From Bradysia coprophila (lineage: Eukaryota; Arthropoda; Insecta; Diptera; Sciaridae), in assembly GCF_014529535.1 (NCBI RefSeq), contig NW_023503373.1, forward strand, positions 496,001 through 560,000: DNA of 64,000 nt, given 5' to 3'. The notes beneath the pieces were generated by a model. It worked only from the letters and a program-made list of their open reading frames with translations, did no database searches and had not been told where the DNA came from. The translations under genes and the position numbers were made by a program. Shown piece by piece: positions 50,074-62,876 of the stretch (position 1 is the first letter of the stretch; each line of letters starts with the position of its first letter).

Positions 50074-51283
50074 TTACTTACTTGTGCCAACAAGGTACTG
50101 ATCCACATTAATTTCTTTAAAATCTTGAAGTTTATTAAGCAATCTTCTGATGCAAATAACTAATTCCCATGGAAGAAAATCGTTTAGAACCCAAAATATC
50201 TCTCGTAAAACAGGTGAAATGACACGGTAAACTGCATCCGGTTCAGCTGAAGTTATTGCATCAACGAGAGTATCGACCACTTGTTCGGGAAACTGAATGA
50301 CAATTTTCGGGTCAGACACCAAATTCACTGTTCCTTTAGCAACTTTCACCAAGGCTTCACGACCATACGCATTTCTAACCTCTTCGCTCGACTCTTCAAA
50401 TCGTTTGAAAGCAGCTTTGATAATATTTTTTGGATTTAGCAATGGAGTCTTGTAAAACCATGGATTCACATCGATGGCTGTAACACCGAATGGAGCTAAC
50501 TCTTCCTGAAGACCTTCGGTAAATTTTGCTGTTGCAGCTTTCGAAACAGAATACGGATTAATTCCGTGTATGTTCGCACGGGCTGCAATCGATGACAAAT
50601 TGACTATTCGTCCTTTCGATGCTCGTATTAATGGAAGAAATTTTCTTGTTACTCGAATAACTCCCATTGTATTTACTTCCATGTGAGAATCGTATGGGTC
50701 AAGAGAATTCTCTTTAGACCATTCAATCGGTCCACTTAACGCGATGCCGGCATTGTTCACAATTGCAAATAATTGATCCACTCCAGAACTAGAATCATTC
50801 AGTACTTGTTCGACTCGTTCATAAGCGGATGATATCTCATCTGGGCTCGTTACGTTCATTTGGATAATAACAATACGATTAGGATATGGTGCGAGTGCCA
50901 GCAGTTCTTTGGCACCTTTTCCATTCGCGTCGAGGCAACCAGCAAAAACGAAAAATCCGAGTCTGTTCAATTCTATCGAAGTCATATGGCCAAAACCTGA
51001 GTCACATCCTGTTAGTGCAAGACAACCATTAACATTACAAATATAATGACCAAATGAGTTAAAGGAACATACCGGTTATCAGTACTGCTTTTCCTGTCGG
51101 GTTGACTCTGGGTAGAACGCTTTTGCATAAGAAGTCTCGTGTAATTTTTCTAGCAATCCACCATGATATCGATGCAATTACAATCAAATTAACGAGCCAT
51201 GAGATAAGAAAGTACCAGTATCTTTGGCTGACAGTCAAATAGTAAAAGAGAATCAAACTCACAACAACCTTCACCCAAGCCAT
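50074..51283 (-). CDS. Membrane-anchored short-chain dehydrogenase (SDR9C-like)
   Basis: Two exons (51073-51283, 50074-51008) give 381 residues. N-terminal hydrophobic segments (VVVSLILFYYL, YWYFLISWLVNLIVIASISWW) anchor it in a membrane. A Rossmann fold follows with AVLITGCDSGFGH (TGxxxGxG), FAGCLD, NNAG, GRIVNLSSIAARA and the catalytic YSVSK. The long C-terminal half (EPDAVYRVI, FLPWELVICI) matches the BDH1 / 17-beta-HSD6 / retinol dehydrogenase group, which oxidise or reduce steroids, retinoids or hydroxybutyrate. The substrate cannot be told from sequence. The intron splits the glycine motif (ITG/CDSGFG), a common position in this family. Confidence 0.88.
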
Positions 51284-52147
51284 AACTATTTAAACTGAAA
51301 TTTTGTTTCATTTTTTCACTTATCTTATCCACACTCACTTCAAAACTCACCAATAATCTTTTTCTGATAATAATGAGATATTTGAATGAATTTGGTTTTA
51401 GTAAATAAAATTTTAGTTGATACGATTGGGTGATGTTATGCCCTTTATGAACAAATTGATTTGGATATGTTACGGTTACGAAACCTAGAAGACATTCCCT
51501 GACCCATGTTACAGTTAATAGATTTGAATTAGAGTTGATGGTGTGGCTTGCTATCAGACAATAAAGTTTTTTCTGAGCTAACGCTTCGCGGTTTCGCTGT
51601 CCTTTGTAACATGAAACAAAAATGACTTGCAAAAACAATGGTAAAAGAAGGCAAATAGAAGAATAGCCATTATAACATTAAAGACATTTAGAGAAAGGAA
51701 AAACATTAAAATGGACTTGTTAAGCTGTGATTGTCAAACCATTTTCAATCACCACATGCAATTCGGTACGTTGACAACAACGAAGACAACAGTTACCTGA
51801 CTACTTTTAAGTGTAGGCTTCACTTAAGTCAAGGAAAAATTCACCGTGGTACACATTCATGTAGAGGGCCCTAAAAGTATAGCGAAAAATGAAGGACTGC
51901 AGCTTACACTATGGTGGGTGCTTTCATTTGAGAGACATTCTTATCCCTGATATCAAACGGAACGAAATCCCACATTGGTATGTGATGAACACTGTTTCTG
52001 TGGGTATGTTAAATGTATCATAACACTTGATTCATTTACAAAAAGTTGTTTTATAAGGTAGGTTTACGTTAAATAAGCAAATTTAGTGTAATAAGTGTAA
52101 TTTATCAGAGCAATTAAGAAATATTTAAGAGGAAAGAAAAAAAAATC
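51284..52147. other. Intergenic
   Basis: Upstream region of the SDR gene. A minus ORF at 51189-51638 overlaps the SDR first exon in another frame and is a shadow. Nothing else seen. Confidence 0.5.
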
Positions 52148-52221
52148 TGGCCCATGGGAGGATCGAACTCACGACCTTCGCGTTATTAGCACGACGCTCT
52201 AACCAGCTGAGCTAATGGGCC
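52148..52221 (-). tRNA. tRNA-Ile (AAT)
   Basis: The 74-nt cloverleaf on the minus strand starts ggcccattagctcagctgg; anticodon loop ctAATaa; T arm cgtgagttcgatcctcccat; discriminator A. The plus strand at 52137-52145 is A-rich (terminator). Confidence 0.94.
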
Positions 52222-52668
52222 ATGTGCAGAGACGCCGTAAATTCACAAATGGCTCTGCGATATGATTTTATTTAAACACATGATGTATGTATGATGGTGT
52301 TTCACAATACTGTGAGAAGATTGATTGGCAGTTGTGTTTGTGTGCGCTCTCAGAAATGTTACATTTGAATTCTTTGAGGTTGTTTTAACTTGTAAATAAT
52401 TAAAGTTGTTTTTATGAATCAAAATAATTTTGGAATGTAGAAGTACAATGCAAGCGAATGCGTTATAAATTATTGTAACAGTCTCTGATATCCCCGTTGC
52501 ACTAAAACATCAATATCATTACGAGTAAAGGTGATTTTGTAGCGAATCCAATTAACATGGTGAGATTTAATGCTTTGTAAAACCATTATTTTTCAATTGC
52601 GAATTGCCTCAAATATTTACAGGTCTATAAAGAATTGACAAATGAAAAAAAAAAAAAATAAAAAAAAA
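52222..52668. other. Intergenic between tRNA-Ile and 5S
   Basis: No feature besides the poly-A stretch (52645-52668) that terminates the next 5S gene. Confidence 0.5.
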
Positions 52669-52786
52669 TGCCAACGACACGCGGTGTTCCCAAGCGGTCA
52701 CCCATCTAAGTACTAACCGCGCCCAATGATGCTTAACTTCAGTGATCGGACGAGAACTGGTGTATTCATCATGGTATGGCCGTTGC
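52669..52786 (-). rRNA. 5S rRNA gene
   Basis: Full-length 118-nt 5S on the minus strand, A run below it as terminator. It is divergently paired with 53016-53133, and the first bases upstream of both genes are mirror copies (gagagaag / cttctctc). Confidence 0.95.
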
Positions 52787-53015
52787 CGAGAGAAGATGTT
52801 TTTTTGTGTAACATAAGTTTGTTCACAATGACAGTGATATCGTAGAAAATCAAAATAATCTAATTGAATAAAAAAGAAACGTTGAATAGTGAATACACTG
52901 TTTTTAGGAATCATACCACAATCGCACAGTATTGTCGAATCGGTCAATATCACGGCTTAGCCTAGTGTTTTACACTACACCTAACTTATGTTTGACAAAA
53001 AAATAACTTCTCTCG

Positions 53016-53133
53016 GCAACGGCCATACCATGATGAATACACCAGTTCTCGTCCGATCACTGAAGTTAAGCATCATTGGGCGCGGTTAGTACTTAGATGG
53101 GTGACCGCTTGGGAACACCGCGTGTCGTTGGCA
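53016..53133 (+). rRNA. 5S rRNA gene
   Basis: Full-length 5S on the plus strand with a T run at 53134-53141. The spacer to its divergent partner is 229 bp. Confidence 0.95.
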
Positions 53134-53141
53134 TTTTTTTT

Positions 53142-54581
53142 TGGTTACTATTTACTTTGTCTATTTTAGAGCTGTAGAAATTTGAGGCACTTTTAAAATG
53201 TGAGTGTCATAAAATCAATCAAGTAACTTTTTTGGTCAGATACTCATCCAATTTTACTACCATTTTCTACCATTTTGTGGAAAACGTTTTCTAGTGATTT
53301 ATTTCTGTGAGATCTTGACTTGCAGCGGTCAAGGGAATCACTCGCAGTTAGGGGAAGAGTGTTAAATCTTGAGTAAAACATTTTATACCAAAAATCTTCA
53401 TGGGAAATGGAAAATGTGTGAGACATTTAAGCTGGATTGTATATGGGGCGCATTCGACTCTATTCAATTTTGTTTAAAATATTTTTCAATGTGATGGATT
53501 GGATTAATGAGGACAGCGGTTTACCTTTTGCAATATAGTTTATCAAAACACCGGCTAGTCATCTGTTATAGATCTGTCTGGTTGATTGCGATCTGGCTTT
53601 TAGTACAAGACAATCTTCTGAGGATTTTCATGGGTTTTCCTATTGTTTTCCAAGAATTTTCAGAGGATTTTTTACTCGATTCTGGACGTATTTTAAAATG
53701 TTTTTTTTTTTAATTTTCGGTGATTTTCTTGTTTGATTTTCTTGAGCCTTTCAAATGATATTTTTGATTTTGTGGATTTTATTTCGAAGGATTGTCTATT
53801 GGCTGACAAAGTATTTTCTATGAATACTAGCCTCTCGGAAATAGTAGATTACGTAACAGGGAATCGGTTTCGCCTCGGATCAACAAAATTTACGCAAATA
53901 CTCGACTTTCCATCTTTTTATCCTGAGTTGTGTAATGAATTAACATACTGAAGGCCTCGACAGGAGTACATGAATTATGAAAAGTGCGCTTTTGGACGCA
54001 TATAATATAAAAATATGAAGTGGAATCTTCTTTCTCGATGTCGTAAACTAGGTTCTCGATTTTGTCAGGAACCATTTACGCCATCTCAAACCGAGATTCC
54101 ACTTTAAAATTCTAGCTATACAAATTGCTACAAAAACAGTGGAAAAATTTTTCAGCTCCTCTGCATCAACATAGAATAATCCTTTTAGCTTAAATGAAAC
54201 AAAATGATCGTACAAAAAATAATTTTATACTTGTCTACAACCAGTTAACGTTACATTTAAAAAAAGAATCTAAAATTAGTTACCTAATTTCCAGTGCACA
54301 TTCACAAATAGAAATGAAAATTTAAACAAGAACAGGTTTTTTTTATACTTTTTAGTTCTAAATCTATAATCAAAAAACACTCATCGTACAAAACAACAAT
54401 AAATTCATCAAGAATCCTATTCTCAATTTATTGCAACTTACACGTCGGATCACAATTTAATTTGTAGAAATCTAAACCAAAAAAAAACAATAATTGAAAC
54501 ATGGAATTCATTGCCACACTTCATTCATCGAATAAATTCAATTAGTTCCGTTGGCCAACAAATTAAACGCGTGAAAATTCA
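53142..54581. other. Intergenic
   Basis: T-rich low-complexity sequence with short ORFs lacking motifs. A short inverted pair (aagtggaatct at about 54020 and agattccactt at about 54093) may be a decayed foldback element. Confidence 0.45.
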
Positions 54582-56725
54582 TCAATCATTTTGTTCGCCA
54601 CTTCGTTCGTATTCGTCCAGTGCTTTTTGGCTTTTTCGCACATTCCAATGAAGGCATTCGGCTAGTGAATCGAACCAATCGGAAATTTGGTCCTGGGCGC
54701 ATATACTTGGCACTGGATAAATGGATGTGGTAACACGTAGACTGTCGCCATGCAAAAGTTCCTGATGATTACGGCCATCGAATGATACCCATGAAGTGTT
54801 ACGGCTGTCCGGTGACAATGAGATCTAGATTCACAATTTGAAGTCGTCAGATCAACAGAGTCATTAACTTAGAATCGAAAGTCATTTTGATCTTACCTTT
54901 AATTCCACACCGGCCGGCACGACAATCGGTCGAAAACTCAATGAATGTGGACAAATTGGTGTAACCATTATACAAGGCACTGATGGATGTACCATTGAGC
55001 CACCAGCCGAACCACTGTATGCTGTACTTCCAGTAGGTGTTGATACAATCAATCCGTCGCCCTGCACCGACGTTATGTGTTTTCCATCCAAGAACAGATC
55101 TATGTTACTTAAGTACGGCGATGGGCCACGATCGACTACTACTTCGTTTAGAACCTGAATAGACCAACAATTAGCAACGATATAGATGTGACATGATTGC
55201 AATAAACAAACTAATATATTGGCGGCTGGTTTGTTAACGGCATTGTATTCGATTTGAGCATTTATTTCATCAGACTCTTTGCGTTCTTGATGCTTTTGTA
55301 CAATTATACATCTTAATCTACTCCTTAGAGTTAAAGTCGCATTACCTAAAACGGAGGCAGGGCATAGATTATTTGAGATGTACATTTTCTGAATAAAACG
55401 TTCGACGAACCTTCTAAAACATTTGTAACTTGCTCCTGAAAATTGTCAAATTGGAATGGTGTTAAAAACCCAAGTGATCCCAAATGGAATGCCATCACAG
55501 GAGGAACGGATTGTTGAAATAATGATGATGCGTACAATAATGTTCCATCGCCACCGAGACAGACAATGAAATCTATTCGGTCTGTTAGATTGTCTTTATC
55601 CTCCCTACAAGCAAAGAATTTTATTAAAGTCATTTACCAACTGTGTGTCGAATTTAAGTTTAACAAACCTGAATGTCACCAGTTTGTCTTTGATTACATG
55701 AAATTTATTGTCCGACACCAGCAATGGATCATCCAGGACAGCTTCTTCGACCCACACAACCATGTTTTTCGTCTAGAAAGTAAATATATTGCGCTCGGTA
55801 ACGATTTTACTGATTTATATTTCATTTGACCTTACATGCATCAACCATTCTACCAATTTAATAAACGGTGGAAGTACTGTGTGGTCCCGTGCTTTTTTGA
55901 TAACCAAAACGGCAAGTGGAGTCTTATACCACGTTAAGCGTTGGCTTGCTGGATCCTGTATTTGCCTGGATAAGAAAAATCACAAATTTTTATCACGAAT
56001 GCCACGGAAGGAGCGTTAAATTGGAATAATTTGATCAAAAACGGATTAAGTTTCATGATTTAATTATTCGGGTGATAATGACACTTACATGACCATAGCG
56101 GAGTTTTTCATTATACGTCCACATGGTCCAAATTGTTGCGAAGGGGATGGTGCATTTAAACTTCTTGTACGCCTGGAAAAGAAAAGAAATCTGTTTAGAA
56201 GTGTTAATCAAATATTTATGTTTGTTTACGGGTCCATCAATATTTTGATCGTTACAAAGAAAACGTCTTCTTTCTGCCAGCATTTGTTTATTGGCAAGAA
56301 AAAGTCAAAGAACTATTTCTTATCGACAAGTAATTTCATCAATGAAGACGCCTGGGAGTGGTGCTTCCGAAACGAATATATAAAAATGATATTCTTCTGA
56401 ACCAGTAGGTTCCCGAAACCCTGAGGTTAACCGAACGTACCTCTGTGCTTTTAATAAAAATTATTTTCCCGCACCAAAAAAAATTGTAAATGATCACTAG
56501 GATTAACGATACATTGTAACTACAAAAACGTTTAGTAGCCTTAACTCTTATTATTCCAATTAAAAAAAAAAGTGTGTATCTTGGCAGAGAAGAACAGAAT
56601 ATAAGAACAGTCAATCAATGTTTATATCACCTTAAAATTCTTTGAGCCGGATCAACTTTAGTAATTCCATTTTCATTCTCCAAAGAATTATTATACAGCT
56701 TATTCAAATGGATTAGTCTATCCAT
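54582..56725 (-). CDS. NADK: NAD kinase, short isoform
   Basis: Eight exons (56631-56725, 56089-56172, 55836-55965, 55669-55772, 55411-55604, 55212-55345, 54897-55154, 54582-54824) join in phase to 413 residues. It phosphorylates NAD to NADP in the cytosol using ATP. Motifs: [30 protein letters not shown], the catalytic/NAD-binding [86 protein letters not shown] and [15 protein letters not shown]. Exon 1 ([13 protein letters not shown]) ends in phase 2 at a gtgata donor and fits the RRTRSLN exon. One donor is gtttgt (55205-55211) and another gttcgt (55405-55410), weaker than usual. An alternative first exon lies at 60766-61061. Confidence 0.93.
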
Positions 56726-59700
56726 TTTAATCGGAACTATTAACTTTGATCATTTTAAAATTCAAATTTACTTCAACAACTTTTAAATCATTTCACACCT
56801 ATTCTGATAAGGAATCTGTTCATAGCCGTAGAACAAATGATCTTAATAATCTGCCGAAAAGTATAATTTAATTGGAGCTAAGACATCGACGATGCCTAGT
56901 TTTTAGTTCCTTATCCCTAGAGTTGGTCGGAATTTTAATTTGCGTAGAGGTCTAAGAACTGTTAAATGTCCTCGTCCTGACTTACTTATTTTCAGCTGGA
57001 ATTTATCTGAGACCTAACGTTAATTTGCTGACTTTACTTTTATTCCAAGCTTCAATGTTAATGTGAAGAGTCTGTGATATCAACTTAAGCTGCACTTGAA
57101 ACGGAACTGGCGCGGAGTTATATGTTATAACATAAACACTTTGTTATCCAACCAATACAACCAGAGACAATGATGATGACTACTGTAAACACTTTACAAA
57201 TCACACTAGGAAACGTAAAGCTTTCAGTGGCATATTTCCGAAGTGGTGTGTGTTTCTATCAATTTTACGTTTTTCTAAGTTCCTATGACAGTCGGAGCGT
57301 CAGCATTTTGTTATTGTTTGTTCTTTGAATATTTAATTGGATATTTGAAGATCCGGATTCTTGGATTTAAGAATATAGAAAAAAATCACGGCGCCAATAA
57401 GACATATAATGGACGGGACATCATTTTTTTTTTAATATGGGGAGATTAAAGATTAAGTTGTTAAAAGGTGTGCGAAACGATTTTAAAATTGTTTTGTTAG
57501 AAGAGGTTTTTTTTTATGACACTAGACACTACAATAACGTTAGGCGGTAGATAAAAGTTCACTTTATGATAAAAAGAACCGACACAATTACACAAAATGG
57601 TTATTGACCAAATGTGCTAGCCAGTAAACAAAAGACGTCCAAAACTATCAACACACGAACGATCCAACAAACGCACCGAATCAACTAAGACTAACTAAAA
57701 ATTTTGATTCATAAATTGATAAATGATGATAAATCTTCATCATCGAATTAAATGTGTAGTTACACACAGTCAAACGCGCAAAACACTCCAACAAAGACTT
57801 TTTTCCTTCACCACTGATATTCTTTTACAAATTCAAAACGACCTCGAAAACAATATTATTAAACAAATAATAATTGGCTTATCTATTGACTGGTGAGGTT
57901 TATTACTAAACAAAAAAAAAGGTTTAAAACAGACACAAATGGTATAGAAGATGTTAAAGACGATACACGAATAAAGTCGATGATGCCAATCAATAATAAA
58001 TTTCACATTGACTTGTCGTTATACAAAATTAAATTCATTTTTATATAAATCCCGTTTTTAGTGTATATCATGTGACTTAACAGCCAGCAGCTGAAACTAA
58101 AAGTTTTCTGATTGTTTTCGAATACATGTAAAATATAGATTCGATGTTGTGAACAGCCATGAAACAATTTATGGTTATGGATTCTTATGAGTGAATTGGA
58201 AAGGGTGACGATCGAATAAAGATTTTATTTTGATTAATTACAATTTTTTGCTGTTTTATTCACGAATGCATGTTGCTAGTGAATAAAATGATCGGTTCAA
58301 ATCCTCCGTCTTTTCACTATAAAAATTTGATGTCTGGAATCCAGACTCTGGACATCGAAATTCAACAAAAACCCACTTATAAAATGAAAAACTAAACAGT
58401 TGGCAGCATGAACTGACAAAATAAAGATTTCAACAGAGTAAATGAACTCATTTCTTCAATCCTAAACACACTATCTTATCCAGACTGATGCAAAATATTG
58501 CAAAATATTGTACTCGAATCAATTACGAAGAGCATGATATATTCGTTATACCACCCGTACCGCCCACAATCAAAATTAAATGTTTACTAATCGTTTATCG
58601 TTCAGTTCCCAGATACTTACTTATGACGGCCTTAAAATGGTGATAATTTATAAATTTGTCTTTGTAAACGCAAATGAATCAACAGATAATGCCTCGGTTG
58701 TGATGAACCTCACAATTGCGAATTTGTAATGAGACATACACATTAATTTATCCATATCGTTTGTCTCAAGCGGTTACGGAATTTTACGAGGTATAAAAAA
58801 AGAGTGATACGTATAGACTCACCTCCTTGTTGTTACTTGGTTATTGTTATACATCAATAGAACAACTAATTTGTAACGAATCTTAAAACGTTCCGAGTCG
58901 TAACTATTTTTATTCTAAATTATAAAATCGAAAAATAATTGCGTGGTCATATCGTGTTAATCAAAGCCATAATACATAGCGACTCAATTTGTATGCCCGA
59001 CTCGACTGTGTAACAAACCGTGACTATTAACGATAACAATTATATCAAGCACCTCGTTTACTTTGTCGAGTGATACGAATCTAATTTCGTTTTTCCTTGA
59101 TTCTTTCGCATATTATTGAAAGACAAAGTTAAATACACGCTTCATACGCGATAAGCCATTAAAAGAATATTTTTTTTTGCAAGTCAATGTGTCTGTAATA
59201 GCGAGATAATTATTGTTAGTTTTATACATTTCGTGTGATCGAAACAGTAAGGCAAGCTGTAAAAACTGAACCTAATCTCGTTCTTCACTCGTTTTTTTTC
59301 TCACTCTCAAAGTGAGGTATGATACGTCAAAAAAAATCACAGCTGTACAGCGCACATCTTATCTGAATTGAGCTAGTGGTGATACGAATGAATAACAAAT
59401 TGGAATATTGTTATCGTTTGCCACAATTTATCAATTTAAATTATTTTATCAGAGGAGAATGGACTTGATGTTTTATAATAAAACTTTTATTTGTGACAAA
59501 AATAGACTTTGCCAATAATAGAGTCAATGAAATCTTCTGTTTATTTACTAAGAATGGGATATGACGACCTATTGTGCGATAGTTTGTGCAATTTCTATTG
59601 TCTGATGCATTTATTTTGATGACGTTCTTTCCTGTTTAATTATTGTTTTTGTAGTGTATGATGACCGTTTCTTCAATTCTAATTTCTTTTCTTATACAAA

Positions 59701-60765
59701 TCGACTATGGTAAAAACTGGCAGCGATGGCAGCCTTTTGAAGGTCGCATTACTGATCTCATCGACTTTTAGAGGCATCGGGGAATCTGGCACACGCGATC
59801 ATACTATGCGCCCTTTTACTACATGTAACGAAAAGTCATGACTGTGCCAGATTCGCCCCTTGGAGGCGATTTTTTTGGTGTGCCAGATTACCCCACGCTC
59901 TTTTAGAGTCATCTGATACTAACAACTCCGACAAAGAGGAAGCAATGGACCTTGGTTCATCTACGATCTCAAATATTGTGGTGAAGATTTGGAGTCGACA
60001 CTATTGACGACCATTGAAAACAAAGGGAGATTTTCAACACAATTGACAATCATTTCGTAATACACTTATAGCAAACTGTAAGTGAACTTGTCGGAGGTTA
60101 CAACTGTAGACTCATGACCTTGCATCTTTAACCATACCTCGACGAAAGATATTTAGTTACAGTTTTATGTACCCTTTGCACGCTTTAATGTGTACTATAA
60201 AATGGAGCACTGTGTAATTATCCACCGGAATAAAATGAATTTTCAATGTGATTGCACGTTGAACGTTATCAATGCATATCAATTACTGACCAATCGAATG
60301 TTCATTACGTGATTGTTAACGAATTTTGAATGTTAATATCTTTATTTTAATGTGAGTTTTGCTGAATTTAACCTTCATTCAGATACAAACATCGCAAAAA
60401 CTCATCGGAAATTAATTTGTTGGACAACCAGTCATCGTCATCTCGAGCTTATGTTAATGAGAAAAAAGTCAAGTAAAACTGTTTCTTTGACTGATTGACT
60501 TAATGCTTTAAGCTACACCTTTACTTTTCATTAGACAATAGCAATAAAACATTAAGTCGTTATTAATTTCTATACATGACCGAGTGATCTCTCGTAAACG
60601 ACAGAACAGGTTGAAAAAACACAAAATAAACATCTGCAGAACTATTTGCTTTAAATAGTGGAGGAATAACGTACGAATAAAAACCAACAAATGTAAATTG
60701 AAAGCTCCTTTGCTGAACTTAAGCTCCAAATGTCATTGATTTTCAATTAATTATATCACACTTAC
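56726..60765. other. NADK upstream region / long first intron
   Basis: AT-rich DNA with no confident gene. A foldback pair lies at 59764-59910. If the distal first exon is used, all of this is intron. Confidence 0.5.
59764..59910. mobile_element. Short foldback element
   Basis: gactttta...cggggaatctggcaca at the left pairs with tgtgccagattaccccac...ttttagagtc at the right; gtgccagatt occurs once more inside. Confidence 0.5.
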
Positions 60766-61061
60766 GGCCAGGTACCAGAACGACGCCTCCTGCACACATC
60801 TGTTCCAAAATATTCCTTATCATTCGAACAATTCTCGATCAGTCTGGCCTCAGCCTCATTGTTTATCTCAGTCTCACGTTTACTAACACAATCGCCCGAC
60901 ACTGACGTCGACTCACCGCAAACAACCAAATTCTTTAGATTTTTAAAATGTTTTTGTTTTTCGCTAAATCGGCGAGCCCACCATGACAGCTTATAGTGAA
61001 CTCGTTCTTCTAGACGTGTTTTGTGTAGAGTCGCAAGATCAACATCTGACTTGCATGACAT
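60766..61061 (-). CDS. NADK: Candidate alternative first coding exon of NAD kinase
   Basis: An ATG at 61059-61061 opens 98 codons (MSCKSDVDLATLHKTRLEE...VCRRRRSGTWP) ending exactly at a cc|gtaagtg donor in phase 2. That is the same phase as the short first exon, so it joins cleanly to the [10 protein letters not shown] exon at 56172, giving a 480-residue protein. The segment is charged with no domain. Fly NADK is known to have several N-terminal isoforms, which supports the idea; no transcript evidence is available. Confidence 0.65.
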
Positions 61062-62802
61062 GATAGTTGACAATAAAAGCGCTTTTTTAGAGCAAGTTTT
61101 ATCGGAAAAATTGTGTGTGCGATATTTCTTTACGTTTTTTTTTCTTTTCTTTTTTGCAAACTGTGGCTACAGTCTGCGTTTTATATTGTATGATGAATAT
61201 GTTAAGTTATACGTGTGTGTGCTACGGATTTTGTAATATTCATGTAATATCATTCACTGACACAATCACTTTATATATTATAATTATCACATTTATGATT
61301 ATTACATATTAGTTTGTCATGGATTCAATGTTATATCACTACTTAGCTTCTGATTTACCTACATTACTCTTGTATGACAACAGTTGGTAATGTAAATGTA
61401 TATTATGACCTAATATTGAATTTTATATTTTCTTCCTGTTCCTTACGTGTCACGATTACAAGTAAATTCAACTTAACACGACGTTCAATATTTATTTTGG
61501 TTTAAAAAAAAATGAGTTTCGTTTTTGTTTGTTTATCGGCCTTTTGTCTATACAACGTAGTTGAAACAATATTATTGATTTTAAACTACTTTCGTATTCG
61601 AAATGTTCGTAACAATGCTTGGGTTAGAGGCGGTCATTAATAATGTATGAAGGTAGTGAAGTTAATTACAATACAATACCAATGGTTCATACATTTAAAT
61701 GTATTGACTGAAAAATATTTCTGTTATAAGGGTTTGACCTGAAGGTAATCTATGATCTATGGTAATTGTGACACTCATCCAGGTGGCTTTATTTTCTAGA
61801 AGGGTACTTAAAATGAAACGCCCAAGTACTTGTAGAATTGGTAGGTTGAGCTGAAAGTCGTTAACAACCGAAACTATAAAGTAATTAGGACGCCTCAAAG
61901 ATATTATAAAAGAACGATTTTAGGTCAGGATTAGCAAAGGTTTATTTTTCTTAGAAAATAAAATTCGTTTCGAATGGTTTTCGGTTCAATACAAAGCATT
62001 AACAACATTGCATGACATGACATAAATTCAGAAATGTATGTCGAGCCGAATTGATGTTGTGAAAATATATTAGGCCAATAAGTATGTCTTCAAATTAATT
62101 GAAATCAATTTAACATTACCATTGTGCCTCATCCAGTAACAGTAAAATTGAAAGTGTGATACATTGAGAAACGAAATCTAAATTTTGCTTTTCAAGATTC
62201 CTATCATTCCAAAGAACGCTTCAACCTACACAATGTACCACTTCTTTGAAACTGTGTAAAATTTCGGAGAACTTATTAGTATACATTTTGGCTAATAAGA
62301 TACTTAGAAGTAGACAATTTTGATGGTGTCTCCAACTTGAAAAGTGAAAAAAGAAACATAAGTCACGCACGTAATGATTTTCTGAGAATGTACTTGGCAT
62401 ACTTAAACCACAAAATGTGCTTAAGTGGGGGAAAAATACACTTTGAAAACACACAGGTTAATCGTAAATAATTTAAAATTGTATTTTCAGCGAGTATTCG
62501 CTAATTATGTAACGTAATATTTACGAGAAATATGTTTATTGATTGCGAAACTTATTCCGATAGCACAGGTGAATCTAATGATTGAGATATGGACTTCTCT
62601 AGATGATAAAACTTTTTTTTAAGATATTGAGATCTATTATAACAGTGACGTCGTGATCCACACTTCAACTATAAGTGATAAAAATAAGTTTCAAGTGTTG
62701 TCAAAACGTTTGCTTGTTGTAGTTGAAGTAACAAAAATGTTTACACAGCTGGGTTGATATGGTTGTGTAGTACTGAGAACAGTTAAACAGCCGGGTAGAC
62801 AT
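61062..62802. other. Intergenic
   Basis: AT-rich, no supported feature before the tRNA gene. Confidence 0.5.
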
Positions 62803-62876
62803 GGCCCATTAGCTCAGCTGGTTAGAGCGTCGTGCTAATAACGCGAAGGTCGTGAGTTCGATCCTCCCATGGGCCA
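62803..62876 (+). tRNA. tRNA-Ile (AAT)
   Basis: 74 nt, same sequence as the copy at 52148-52221; T-rich terminator at 62879-62887. Confidence 0.95.

Noticed and set aside
45286-53100. ORFs containing YHDEYTSSRPITEVKHHWARL
   Set aside because: These are translations of 5S rRNA genes, not proteins.
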